Shown: positions 16,368-23,315 of the stretch, one piece after another
Layout: each line of letters starts with the position of its first letter
Position numbering within the stretch: the first letter of the stretch is position 1
From: Pseudomonadota bacterium
GTDB taxonomy: Bacteria; Pseudomonadota; Alphaproteobacteria; Ferrovibrionales; Ferrovibrionaceae
Reading direction: 5' to 3'
DNA: 23,315 nt
Assembly: GCA_021793055.1 (NCBI GenBank)
Contig: JAJYTL010000012.1
Coordinates: 1 to 23,315 of the forward strand
Notes under the pieces: model-generated
Told to the model about the DNA's origin: nothing
The model's database searches: none
The model's input: the letters and a program-made list of their open reading frames with translations, nothing else
Position numbers and translations under genes: made by a program

Positions 16368-18334
16368 TAGACGTCGAGGTTTTCCACCGTCGGGGCGTTT
16401 TCCTGGATGAAGGCGAGACGCAACTCGGGCTTGCGCCCCATCAGGCTTTCGACCCTGAGATCGGTGGCGGCAAGGCTCTCGCGATCCTGCGGCAGCACGA
16501 CGCGATAGAGGCTGCGCTTGCCGGGCTGCATGGTGGTTTCCTTGAGCTGCGCCGGCATCATCTCGCCGAGACCCTTGAAGCGGCCGATCTCGACCTTGCT
16601 GCCCTTGGCGAAGGTGGTGCGCAAAAGCTCGTCCTTGTGACGGTCGTCGCGGGCATAGGCGACGGTGCCGCCGCGGCTCAGGCGATAGAGAGGCGGCGCG
16701 GCGAGGTAGAGATGGCCGGCCGCGACCAGCGGCCGCATCTCGCGATAGAAGAAGGTCATCAGGAGCGAGGCGATATGGGCGCCGTCGACATCGGCGTCAG
16801 TCATGATGATGACCCGCTCGTAGCGCAGATCCTGCTCGCGAAAGCGCTCGCCCATGCCGCAGCCAAGCGCCTGGACCAGGTCGGAAAGCTCCTGATTGCC
16901 GGAAAGCTTGCCGCTCGCGGCCTGGGCGACGTTGAGGATTTTCCCGCGCAGAGGCAGCACCGCCTGCGTCGCGCGATCGCGCGCCTGTTTGGCCGAGCCG
17001 CCGGCGGAGTCGCCCTCGACGAGAAATATCTCAGTGCCGGCGGCGGCGTCGCGTGTGCAATCGGAGAGCTTGCCTGGCAGGCGCAGCTTGCGCGTCGCCG
17101 ACTTGCGGCCGATATCGCGCTGCTCGCGGCGCTTCAGCCGCTCCTCGGCACGCTCGATAATGGCCGAAAGCAGCGCGTTGGCGCTCGCCGGCGCGCCCGA
17201 GAGCCAATGATCGAAGTGATCCTTGGCCACCGCCTCGACAAGGCGCGTGGTATCCGCCGAGGCAAGCCGCTCCTTGGTCTGGCCCTGGAATTGCGGCTCG
17301 GGAATGAATACCGACAAGAGCGCCTTCGCCGCGCCGAGCACGTCATCGGGCGCGATTTGCGCCGCGCGGCGATTGCCGACCAGCTCGCCATAAGCCTTGA
17401 GGCCGCGGCTCAAGCCGGCGCGCAGGCCGGCCTCGTGGGTGCCGCCTTCCGGTGTCGGGATGGTGTTGCAATAGGAACTGATGCCGCCTTCACCGTCCTC
17501 GGGCCAGGCGATCGCCCATTCGACGCTGCCCTTGCCATCGGGAAATTCGGCGCGGCCGACGAAGGGCGCCGGCGTCACCGTCGCGCGGCCTTCGAGCTCG
17601 GCGGCGAGAAAATCGCCGAGCCCGCCCGGGAAATGCAGCACCGCCTTCTCCGGCGCCGCGGCGCTTTTCGCGCCGTCCGGCCAATGCCAGCGGATCTCGA
17701 CGCCGCGCACCAGATAGGCCTTGGCCCGCACCATGGCAAACAGCCGCGCCGGGTCGAAATGCGCCTTGTCGCCGAAAATCTGCGGATCGGGATGAAAGGT
17801 GACCGTCGTGCCGTGCTTGTTGCCGGCCGGGCCTTCCTTGTTGAGCTTTCCCGTCGGCCGGCCGCGCTCGTAGGTTTGCGTCCAGCGCGCCTGGTCGCGC
17901 GCGACCTCGATGGTCAAGCGGTCGGACAGCGCATTCACCACGGAAAGCCCGACGCCGTGCAGCCCGCCCGAGGTCTTGTAGACCTTGCCGGAGAATTTGC
18001 CGCCGGAATGAAGCGTGGTCAGGATGACCTCGAGCGCCGACTTGTCCTTGAACTTGGGATGGCGGTCGACCGGGATGCCGCGGCCGTTGTCGGCGATGGC
18101 GAGGAGGCCGTCGCTTCCAAGCGTCACCTCGATTCGGCTCGCGAAACCCGCCACCACCTCGTCGATGGCGTTGTCGAGCACCTCGGCCGCGAGATGATGG
18201 AAGGCGCGGTCGTCGGTGCCGCCGATATACATGCCGGGGCGCCGGCGCACCGGTTCGAGCCCCTCCAGAACCTCGATGTCCTTGGCCGAGTAGCTGGCGG
18301 CCAGACGGCCGGCGGAGTGGAACAGATCGTTCAT
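16367..18334 (-). CDS. parE: ParE, DNA topoisomerase IV subunit B
   Basis: The ATPase subunit of topoisomerase IV, which with ParC unlinks daughter chromosomes. It has 655 residues from the chosen start. The GHKL ATPase domain has EVLDNAIDE (51-59), ADNGRGIP (81-88) and GGLHGVGLSVVNALS (123-137). The transducer follows. The TOPRIM domain carries EGDSAGG (440-446) and the metal-binding DADVDG (513-518). The C-terminus has FKGLGEM (586-592), as in GyrB/ParE. Length and the lack of the GyrB insertion favour ParE over GyrB. A longer frame to 18394 exists, but the -10/-35 elements at 18370-18398 lie inside it and the ATG at 18334 gives the family N-terminus. parC is not in the window. Confidence 0.93.
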   Translation of the reverse strand: MNDLFHSAGRLAASYSAKDIEVLEGLEPVRRRPGMYIGGTDDRAFHHLAAEVLDNAIDEVVAGFASRIEVTLGSDGLLAIADNGRGIPVDRHPKFKDKSALEVILTTLHSGGKFSGKVYKTSGGLHGVGLSVVNALSDRLTIEVARDQARWTQTYERGRPTGKLNKEGPAGNKHGTTVTFHPDPQIFGDKAHFDPARLFAMVRAKAYLVRGVEIRWHWPDGAKSAAAPEKAVLHFPGGLGDFLAAELEGRATVTPAPFVGRAEFPDGKGSVEWAIAWPEDGEGGISSYCNTIPTPEGGTHEAGLRAGLSRGLKAYGELVGNRRAAQIAPDDVLGAAKALLSVFIPEPQFQGQTKERLASADTTRLVEAVAKDHFDHWLSGAPASANALLSAIIERAEERLKRREQRDIGRKSATRKLRLPGKLSDCTRDAAAGTEIFLVEGDSAGGSAKQARDRATQAVLPLRGKILNVAQAASGKLSGNQELSDLVQALGCGMGERFREQDLRYERVIIMTDADVDGAHIASLLMTFFYREMRPLVAAGHLYLAAPPLYRLSRGGTVAYARDDRHKDELLRTTFAKGSKVEIGRFKGLGEMMPAQLKETTMQPGKRSLYRVVLPQDRESLAATDLRVESLMGRKPELRLAFIQENAPTVENLDV

Positions 18335-18369
18335 GCCGGGCAAAACAGTGGATAAGCTATGGGTTTCAG

Positions 18370-18398
18370 AGTATAGGGGGTAGGGTTTCCACAAACAA
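18370..18398 (-). promoter_or_regulatory. Probable sigma-70-type promoter of parE
   Basis: On the minus strand -35 TTGTTT (18398-18393) and -10 TATACT (18375-18370) are 17 nt apart, giving a leader of about 30 nt before the ATG at 18334. It starts 18 nt from the divergent thioesterase gene. Confidence 0.5.
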
Positions 18399-18415
18399 CA
18401 ACATCCGGGGAATCC

Positions 18416-18820
18416 ATGGCCGAACCGATCGCTCCGGGCAAATACGCGCTGTCAGCCGCGGCGCACCGCGAACCGGTTATTCGCGCCGTCCCCATGCCCT
18501 CGGACGTCAACTCGAACGGCGACGTCTTCGGCGGCTGGGTGATGTCGCAGATGGATATCGCGGGCGGCATCCTGGCCAGCCAGGTGACCGACGGCCGGGT
18601 GGCGACGGTGGCGGTGACGGCGATGACCTTCAACAATCCGATCCGCGTCGGCGACGTGGTTTCGGTCTACGGCGAGGTGGTCAAGACCGGAACCACCTCG
18701 ATCACCGTCGCGCTGGAAACCCTGGTGACGCGGCGCAAGGACCCCTCGGTCATCCGCGTCACTGAGGGCACGTTCGTCTACGTCGCAATCGGCGACGACG
18801 GCCGCCCGCGCAAACTCTGA
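18416..18820 (+). CDS. yciA: YciA-type acyl-CoA thioesterase (hotdog fold)
   Basis: A 134-residue hotdog-fold thioesterase that hydrolyses acyl-CoA to free acid and CoA in the cytoplasm. The family block PMPSDVNSNGDVFGGWVMSQ (27-46) is followed by Asp47. Then come VAVTAMTFNNPIRVGDVVSVYGEV (65-88) and a C-terminal TFVYVAIGDDGRPR. Length and order match E. coli YciA. The ATG at 18416 is preceded by CGGGGAA. It is divergent from parE with an 81-nt gap and is probably a single-gene transcript. A GAAAAG/CTTTTC hairpin (18866-18883) lies about 45 nt after its stop. Confidence 0.9.
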   Translation: MAEPIAPGKYALSAAAHREPVIRAVPMPSDVNSNGDVFGGWVMSQMDIAGGILASQVTDGRVATVAVTAMTFNNPIRVGDVVSVYGEVVKTGTTSITVALETLVTRRKDPSVIRVTEGTFVYVAIGDDGRPRKL

Positions 18821-18983
18821 GCGGAAAAGCCGGCGCGGGAATCCCGCCTCGCCCTGGACCGTCGCGAAAAGCCTAGTCTTTTCAAGACCGTCACGATCAT
18901 GCTTCAACTTTGTCATTTGCCGCGCCCAGCCTCCCTCCGTTAGATCGGGCACGCGTTGATGGCCGATCGAACGGAGACTCCTG

Positions 18984-19487
18984 ATGCCTGTGATAAGCCT
19001 TCCGCCCGCGATCTATCGCGCCGCGCCGGCCACGAGCCCGTCGGTGTCCCTGAAACACCGACGACAGCCGGCGGAGCGACATGTCGACGCCGGGCCGCGT
19101 TGGACGCCAACCGCCTATTACCAGACCGGCATCGCCTCGTGGTACGGCCGCACCCGCCATCGCACCGCGAGCGGCGAACGCTACAACCCGCGCGGCTTTA
19201 CCGCGGCGCACCGCTGGCTTCCTCTTAACACCTGGATCAGGGTCACCGATCTCAAGAACGGCCGTTCGGTCACGGTGCGGATCAACGACCGCGGCCCCTA
19301 CGTACGCGGCCGCGTTCTCGACCTTTCGGCCGGCGCCGCGCGCATCTTGCACATGCGGGCCAGCGGCCTCGCGCCGGTGCGGATCGAGATCGTCGGCCAG
19401 AACCGGCCGGAATGGAAAAAACCCCCGCCGGTCGCCCGGCGGGGGTTCGATGCCTCGTCGATGGCCTGGGCCGATCAGACCGAGTAG
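18984..19487 (+). CDS. RlpA-like double-psi beta-barrel protein without visible signal peptide
   Basis: A 167-residue protein with a DPBB domain at about 48-140. The domain shows TGIASWYGRTRHRTASGERY (48-67), FTAAHRWLPLNTWIRVTDL and VRINDRGPYVRGRVLDLS. Glu65 and Asp102 correspond to acidic residues of the RlpA lytic transglycosylase site. RlpA proteins normally carry a lipoprotein or Sec signal and often a SPOR domain. Neither is seen: residues 1-45 are polar and there is no hydrophobic core. CGGAG 9 nt before ATG supports the start. It may be mis-started, have lost its signal, or be exported differently. Its 3' end overlaps the convergent glnA by 13 nt and contains the glnA terminator. Confidence 0.8.
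   Translation: MPVISLPPAIYRAAPATSPSVSLKHRRQPAERHVDAGPRWTPTAYYQTGIASWYGRTRHRTASGERYNPRGFTAAHRWLPLNTWIRVTDLKNGRSVTVRINDRGPYVRGRVLDLSAGAARILHMRASGLAPVRIEIVGQNRPEWKKPPPVARRGFDASSMAWADQTE
19416..19447 (-). terminator. Intrinsic terminator of glnA, embedded in the rlpA-like coding sequence
   Basis: A 12-bp perfect stem (19436-19447 with 19420-19431; core CCCCCGCCGG) with a 4-nt loop is followed on the minus strand by six Ts (19421-19416). It starts 28 nt after the glnA stop. On the plus strand there is no T-run, so it should act only on the glnA transcript. Confidence 0.88.
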
Positions 19488-20905
19488 TACATCTGGAACT
19501 CGATCGGATGGGGGCTATGCTCCATGGCATAGACCTCCTCCCACTTGAGCTCCAGATAACCGTCGATCAGATCGTCGCTGAACACGCCGCCCTGCTTGAG
19601 GAAGGCGCGATCGGCGTCGAGCGCCTGCAAGGCCTCGCGCAGCGAGCCGCACACCGTCGGCACCTCCTTTAGCTCTTCCGGCGGCAGATCGTAGAGGTTC
19701 TTGTCCATCGGCTTGCCGGGGTTGAGCTTGTTCTTCACCCCATCGAGGCCCGCCATGAGCATCGCCGCGAAGGCGAAATAGGGATTGGCGGCCGGATCGG
19801 GGAACCGCACCTCGACGCGCTTCGTCTTCGGCCCGGCGGTGAACGGGATGCGGCAGGACGCCGAGCGGTTGCGCGACGAATAGGCGAGCAGCACGGGCGC
19901 CTCGAAACCGGGGATCAGACGCTTGTAGCTGTTCGTCGTCGGGTTGGTGAAAGCGTTGAGCGCCTTGGCGTGCTTGATGATGCCGCCGATGTAATGCAGG
20001 GCGGTATCGGAAAGATCGGCATAGCCCGAACCGGCGAACAGCGGCTTGCCGGCCTTCCACAGCGATTGATGGGTATGCATGCCCGAGCCGTTGTCGCCCT
20101 TGATCGGCTTCGGCATGAAGGTCGCCGTCTTGCCGTAGGAATGGGCGACGTTGGCGACCACGTACTTGTAGATCTGCATCGCGTCGGCGGACTTCAGCAA
20201 GGTATCGAAGCGAATCCCGAGCTCGTGCTGGCTCGGCGCCACCTCATGGTGATGCTTCTCGACCGTAACGCCCATCGCGGCCACGGTGGAGAGCATCTCG
20301 CTGCGCAGATCGGTGGTGGTGTCCACCGGCGGCACCGGGAAATAGCCGCCCTTGACCGGCGGCCGGTGACCGGTGTTGCCGCCTTCGTAGACGCGGCCTG
20401 AATTGTACGGCCCCTCAACATCATCGAGGAAGACGTAGCTCTCGTTCATGCCGACCTTGAAGCGCGCGTCGTCGAACACGAAGAACTCGGCTTCCGGCCC
20501 GAAGTAGGCGGTGTCCGCCAGCTTGCTCGACGCCATGTAGCGCTCCGCGGCGCGGGCGACCGAACGGGGATCGCGGGCGTAGGGCTGACCGGTGGTCGGC
20601 TCGAGCACGTCGCAGACCAGGATCATAGTGGTCTGCGCCATGAAGGGATCGAGCACGGCGGTCGAGACGTCCGGCATCAGGGTCATGTCGGACTCGTTGA
20701 TCGCCTTCCAGCCGGCGATCGAGGACCCGTCGAACATGATGCCTTCCTTGAGCAGGCCCTCGTTGATCTCGCTGACGGGCATGGTGAGGTGCTGCCACTT
20801 GCCGCGCGGGTCGGTAAAGCGGAAGTCGACGTATTTGACGTCTTGTTCCTTGATGGTCTTCAAAACGGTCTTCATGGGAGTATCAGTCCCCTTGGTTGCG
20901 GCCAT
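19475..20905 (-). CDS. glnA: Glutamine synthetase type I
   Basis: Glutamine synthetase makes glutamine from glutamate, ammonia and ATP as a cytosolic dodecamer. The 476 residues include the beta-grasp motif MFDGSSIAGW (57-66), metal ligands in GPEAEFFVFDD (Glu138, Glu140), the GSGMHTHQSLW block (273-283) with His277, and RIPFTAGPKTKRVEVRFPDP (352-371). The adenylylation site NLYDLPPEE has Tyr405, so activity should be controlled by GlnE (GSI-beta type). The ATG at 20905 has AGGGGA 6 nt upstream. A second in-frame ATG at 20875 also follows an AGGGGAC copy but at longer spacing. It is cotranscribed with glnB, 65 nt upstream. Confidence 0.96.
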   Translation of the reverse strand: MAATKGTDTPMKTVLKTIKEQDVKYVDFRFTDPRGKWQHLTMPVSEINEGLLKEGIMFDGSSIAGWKAINESDMTLMPDVSTAVLDPFMAQTTMILVCDVLEPTTGQPYARDPRSVARAAERYMASSKLADTAYFGPEAEFFVFDDARFKVGMNESYVFLDDVEGPYNSGRVYEGGNTGHRPPVKGGYFPVPPVDTTTDLRSEMLSTVAAMGVTVEKHHHEVAPSQHELGIRFDTLLKSADAMQIYKYVVANVAHSYGKTATFMPKPIKGDNGSGMHTHQSLWKAGKPLFAGSGYADLSDTALHYIGGIIKHAKALNAFTNPTTNSYKRLIPGFEAPVLLAYSSRNRSASCRIPFTAGPKTKRVEVRFPDPAANPYFAFAAMLMAGLDGVKNKLNPGKPMDKNLYDLPPEELKEVPTVCGSLREALQALDADRAFLKQGGVFSDDLIDGYLELKWEEVYAMEHSPHPIEFQMYYSV

Positions 20906-20970
20906 ATCGGTCCCCTGATTGCTAGATTGTTCGCGGGTTGCTGGTTCGTCGCCGACAGGAGCGGCGGCGA

Positions 20971-21309
20971 TCAGATGGCGTCGTTGCCCCGTTCGCCCGT
21001 GCGAATGCGGATGGCTTCCTCGACATTGGTGACAAAGATCTTGCCGTCGCCGATACGGCCGGTGCGGGCCGCCTGCGTGATCGCCTCGATGGCGCGCTCG
21101 ACGAGGGACTCGTCCAGCACCACCTCGATTTTGACCTTAGGCAGAAAGTCGACCACATACTCCGCGCCCCGGTAGAGTTCGGTATGGCCCTTTTGGCGGC
21201 CGAAGCCCTTGGCTTCCGTAACGGTGATTCCCTGGAGGCCGACCTCATGCAGGGCTTCTTTGACTTCGTCGAGCTTGAACGGCTTGATGATCGCTTCGAT
21301 TTTCTTCAT
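20971..21309 (-). CDS. glnB: PII nitrogen regulatory protein GlnB
   Basis: A 112-residue PII signal protein that senses 2-oxoglutarate and ATP/ADP and controls GlnE, NtrB and AmtB-type partners. It begins MKKIEAIIKPFKLDEVKEAL. The T-loop carries Tyr51, the uridylylation site, in YRGAEYVVDF, and the B-loop is TGRIGDGKIFV. The start at 21309 gives the standard length; AAGGGA lies about 9 nt upstream. An earlier in-frame ATG at 21336 would add nine non-conserved residues. The gene order glnB-glnA is typical of Alphaproteobacteria and favours GlnB over GlnK. Confidence 0.95.
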   Translation of the reverse strand: MKKIEAIIKPFKLDEVKEALHEVGLQGITVTEAKGFGRQKGHTELYRGAEYVVDFLPKVKIEVVLDESLVERAIEAITQAARTGRIGDGKIFVTNVEEAIRIRTGERGNDAI

Positions 21310-21441
21310 GGGTCGATTCCCTTCAGGATCGGGCAAGGCCTCCCGCTCCCTGTCAACGCAGCCCCCTTAGAGGCAAAGCCGGCGCCTTCCGGCCGGCGCG
21401 GGCCGGAACTTTCGTAACCAGAGCCTGCTTTATGCGCAATA

Positions 21442-21457
21442 GCATGGCCCGTGCCAA
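21442..21457 (-). promoter_or_regulatory. Sigma-54-type -24/-12 promoter of glnBA
   Basis: The minus strand reads TTGGCAC-GGGCC-ATGC. The invariant GG and GC are at the required spacing, with one mismatch in the -12 box (ATGC for TTGC). The predicted transcript starts near 21430, leaving a leader of about 120 nt. Nitrogen control through NtrC is the family expectation; I could not assign clear NtrC sites. Confidence 0.6.
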
Positions 21458-21581
21458 CCGGCAAGCGAAGGACAAATTCAAGGCTTCTGCCACCTTAGGG
21501 CGGCCAAAACGGCAAGAAGGAGACTATTTTTCGTGCACAACGCCTAAATTTTAGCCGAAAGATCAAGGGTCGTCACATCTT

Positions 21582-22769
21582 TCAGTCGGCAACCGGCTTG
21601 CGATTGGATCCGAGCCAATCGGCGATGCGCGCGATAGCAAGGCGGATATTTTCCACCGAGTTGGCATAGGAAAGCCGAATATAGCCCTCGCCAAAACCGC
21701 CGAAGCTGGTGCCGGCAATGGCGGCGACCCCCGCCTCCTCCAGAAGCCGGTCCTGCAGCGTGCGGCAATCGAAGCCGGTGCCGGAAATGTTGGGGAAGGC
21801 GTAGAAGGCGCCGCCCGGACTGGCGCAGCGGATGCCGGCAATACGATTCAACTCCTCGACCACGACGTCGCGGCGCTCGGCGAAAGCGGCATGCATGGTG
21901 GCCACCGCGTCCTGCGGCCCGGTGAGGGCCGCGATACCGGCATATTGCGTCGCCGCATTGACGCAGGAATGGGTGTTGATGGCGAGCCGCGTCGCGAGTT
22001 CGGCGAGACCTGACGGCCAGACCCCGAAACCGAGCCGCCAGCCGGTCATAGCATAGGTCTTCGACCAGCCGTCGAGCAGGATCAGCCGCGAGCGCAGCTC
22101 CGGCAGGTTGAGCAGGCTGAAATGCTCGGCATTGCCATAGATGAGCCGGCTATAGATCTCGTCCGACATCACCACGACCTCGGGCCAGCGCACGAGGCCG
22201 GCGGCGAGTTTCCTGACCTCATCCGGCGCGACCACGCCGCCGGTCGGATTGCCGGGGCTGTTCAGGATAATCAGCCGGGTGCGCTCGGTGATGCGGGCCA
22301 AGACGTCGTCCGCGCTCATGCCGAAGCCCAAGGATTCCGGCAACGGATAGGGCACCGGCGTCGCGCCGGAAAAAGCGATCATCGAGCGGTAGATGGGAAA
22401 TCCCGGATCGGGATAGAGGATCTCGGCGCCCGGCTCGCCGAACATCAGCATGGCGAAGGCCATGGTGACCTTGCCCCCCGGCACGATCACGACGTCGTCG
22501 GGATTGACCTCGACGCCATAGCGCTCGCGGAGATGAGCGCTCACCGTCTCGCGCAGCGGCAGGATGCCGTTCGAGGGCGTGTAGCCGTGATGACCGTCGG
22601 CCAAGGCCTTGCGCCCGGCCTCAACGATATGCGACGGGGTCGGAAAATCGGGCTGTCCGATCCCGAGGTTGATGATCGAGCGGCCTTTCGCCTCCAGAGC
22701 CTTGGCCCGAGCGAGAACCTCGAACGCGCTTTCGGTTCCGAGCTCTCCCATGCGTTTGGCGAGCTGCAT
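21582..22769 (-). CDS. PLP-dependent class I/II aminotransferase (aspartate aminotransferase-like)
   Basis: A 395-residue fold-type I aminotransferase moving an amino group between an amino acid and a 2-oxo acid. Key residues are Asn174 in NSPGNPTGG (170-178), Asp203 and Tyr206 in MSDEIY, the PLP lysine Lys237 in GWSKTYAMTGWRLGF (234-248), and substrate-binding Arg365 in YIRLSYA. The start ATG at 22769 follows GGGGAGG and gives the family N-terminus (ESAFEVLARAKALEAKGRSIINLGIGQPDF starts near residue 13). An ATG at 22781 lacks a ribosome site. The frame is open far upstream to 23300 but is not protein-like there. The exact amino donor cannot be read from the sequence. It lies upstream of glnB on the same strand. 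Confidence 0.9.
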   Translation of the reverse strand: MQLAKRMGELGTESAFEVLARAKALEAKGRSIINLGIGQPDFPTPSHIVEAGRKALADGHHGYTPSNGILPLRETVSAHLRERYGVEVNPDDVVIVPGGKVTMAFAMLMFGEPGAEILYPDPGFPIYRSMIAFSGATPVPYPLPESLGFGMSADDVLARITERTRLIILNSPGNPTGGVVAPDEVRKLAAGLVRWPEVVVMSDEIYSRLIYGNAEHFSLLNLPELRSRLILLDGWSKTYAMTGWRLGFGVWPSGLAELATRLAINTHSCVNAATQYAGIAALTGPQDAVATMHAAFAERRDVVVEELNRIAGIRCASPGGAFYAFPNISGTGFDCRTLQDRLLEEAGVAAIAGTSFGGFGEGYIRLSYANSVENIRLAIARIADWLGSNRKPVAD

Positions 22770-23153
22770 GTTCCTCCCCATTGCTGCGACGCTTTGCCGC
22801 GCCCCGGCGCTCGCCCGCCCCGCCTTGTCGCGATGGGGGCGTTGCTCAAGCGCCGATCCATTGACCGGAAGCAAGATCGCCGGGGCGCACGGCCGAGATT
22901 CCGGGCACTCCTGCTCCAGGGCATTGTTATGCCATAACAGCCGTGCGGCGCGAAGCGGCTTCGCGGCCGGGCGCGGCGGAAGAGCGGCGCGCAGCCTTTC
23001 GCCCCCGGACGACTGCCGGTGCCCCCGCTCCCGGTTCGGCCGGGGGGCTTGCCCAAGGGGGTGTTCCTCCCTAAGCTGATCGGACGTGGACGTCGATTTG
23101 TTCCGGCGTCGGACTTGATACGGGCGGAGGCACCTCGGAGAGAGGACAGGGCG
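22770..23153. other. Divergent intergenic region between the aminotransferase and bpt
   Basis: These 384 nt hold the two divergent promoters. The features seen are a near-perfect dyad TGTTATG-C-CATAACA (22925-22939) and a 7-bp hairpin CGCGAAG/CTTCGCG (22949-22965). I see no gene, tRNA or conserved small-RNA motif. The unusually long open minus-strand frame is best explained by GC richness. Confidence 0.6.
22925..22939. promoter_or_regulatory. 15-bp dyad TGTTATG-C-CATAACA, possible operator
   Basis: Two 7-bp arms around one base, AT-rich in a GC-rich gap, 155 nt upstream of the aminotransferase and 215 nt upstream of bpt. The form fits a dimeric repressor site. The binding protein is unknown. 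Confidence 0.35.
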
Positions 23154-23315
23154 GTGAAACACCGGGTACAAATTCCCTTGCGGCATTTTTTTGCCACGCC
23201 GCCGACCCCTTGTCCGTATTTGCCGGGCCGCTTCGAGCGCAAGGTGGTGACGCTGCTCGCCGGCGAGGACCCGGACCGTCTGCACCACGCCTTGAGCCAA
23301 GCCGGTTTCCGCCGC
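23154..23315 (+). CDS. bpt: Aspartate/glutamate leucyltransferase Bpt (N-terminal part, runs off window)
   Basis: The first 54 residues of a bacterial protein transferase of the N-end rule pathway, which moves Leu from leucyl-tRNA to proteins with N-terminal Asp or Glu, marking them for ClpS/ClpAP. The visible sequence contains FFATPPTPCPYLPGR, FERKVVTLL and the later HHALSQAGFRR, matching the N-terminal ATE domain with its characteristic PCPYLPGR Cys. The start is GTG at 23154; AGGA lies about 10 nt upstream. An in-frame TTG at 23115 is an alternative. The frame is open to the end of the window. It is divergent from the aminotransferase gene. Confidence 0.85.
   Translation, partial: MKHRVQIPLRHFFATPPTPCPYLPGRFERKVVTLLAGEDPDRLHHALSQAGFRR

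Noticed and set aside
16637..18355. 572-residue plus-strand open frame opposite parE
   Set aside because: Antisense to conserved ParE motifs.
22909..22933. Sigma-54-like TGGCAT...ATGC upstream of the aminotransferase
   Set aside because: The GG and GC are 9 nt apart instead of the required 10.
22782..23153. Small structural RNA such as 4.5S or 6S in the long gap
   Set aside because: I searched both strands by eye for the conserved SRP loop and RNase P or tmRNA motifs and found none.
22770..23300. N-terminal extension of the aminotransferase by about 177 residues
   Set aside because: The extension is Arg/Pro/Gly-rich without a fold, overlaps the bpt start on the other strand, and a ribosome site with the family N-terminus exists at 22769.

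Overview
The window is GC-rich, densely packed chromosomal DNA from an alphaproteobacterium. The evidence is a glnB-glnA pair behind a sigma-54-type promoter, a cydDC pair, two CtrA-like TTAA-N7-TTAA boxes, a bacterial leucyltransferase (bpt) and overall protein similarity. A Rhodospirillales-like lineage is my best guess, but this is inference. I see no tRNA, rRNA, insertion sequence, prophage or CRISPR array.

Left end (1-2486, minus strand): cydD and the 5' part of cydC, the two halves of the thiol-exporting ABC transporter needed for cytochrome bd assembly. Next (2850-7393, plus strand) is a signalling cluster. It holds a soluble five-PAS histidine kinase, an Rcp1-type single-domain response regulator, and a protein with an N-terminal receiver fused to a histidine kinase. 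A consensus CtrA box lies about 50 nt ahead of it.

Middle (7420-13483): an accessory metabolism and detoxification region. A tetR regulator, a nu-class (YfcG-like) glutathione transferase and a LigE/LigF-like glutathione transferase overlap by ATGA junctions. They share a promoter whose -35/-10 spacer contains a palindromic operator. A cyclase-family hydrolase is divergent from them. Further right come a third glutathione transferase, a frameshifted flavin-binding (PPOX-type) gene and an NTF2-like gene. A divergent LysR regulator follows, with a perfect 24-bp AT-only palindrome in its control region. The LigE-like plus nu-class pair matches the enzyme classes used to split beta-aryl ethers of lignin, which is the most testable functional idea here.

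Next (13495-15291, minus) is a protein with about seven TPR repeats fused to an ATP-grasp-like ligase domain. Its substrate is unknown, and it has a near-CtrA box in its leader. It is the strongest candidate for undescribed biology. An SDR oxidoreductase follows.

Right part (16367-23315) is housekeeping: parE, yciA-type thioesterase, an rlpA-like DPBB protein without a visible signal peptide, glnA, glnB, a PLP aminotransferase and the start of bpt. The glnA intrinsic terminator lies inside the rlpA coding sequence. A REP-like long hairpin abuts the parE stop codon.
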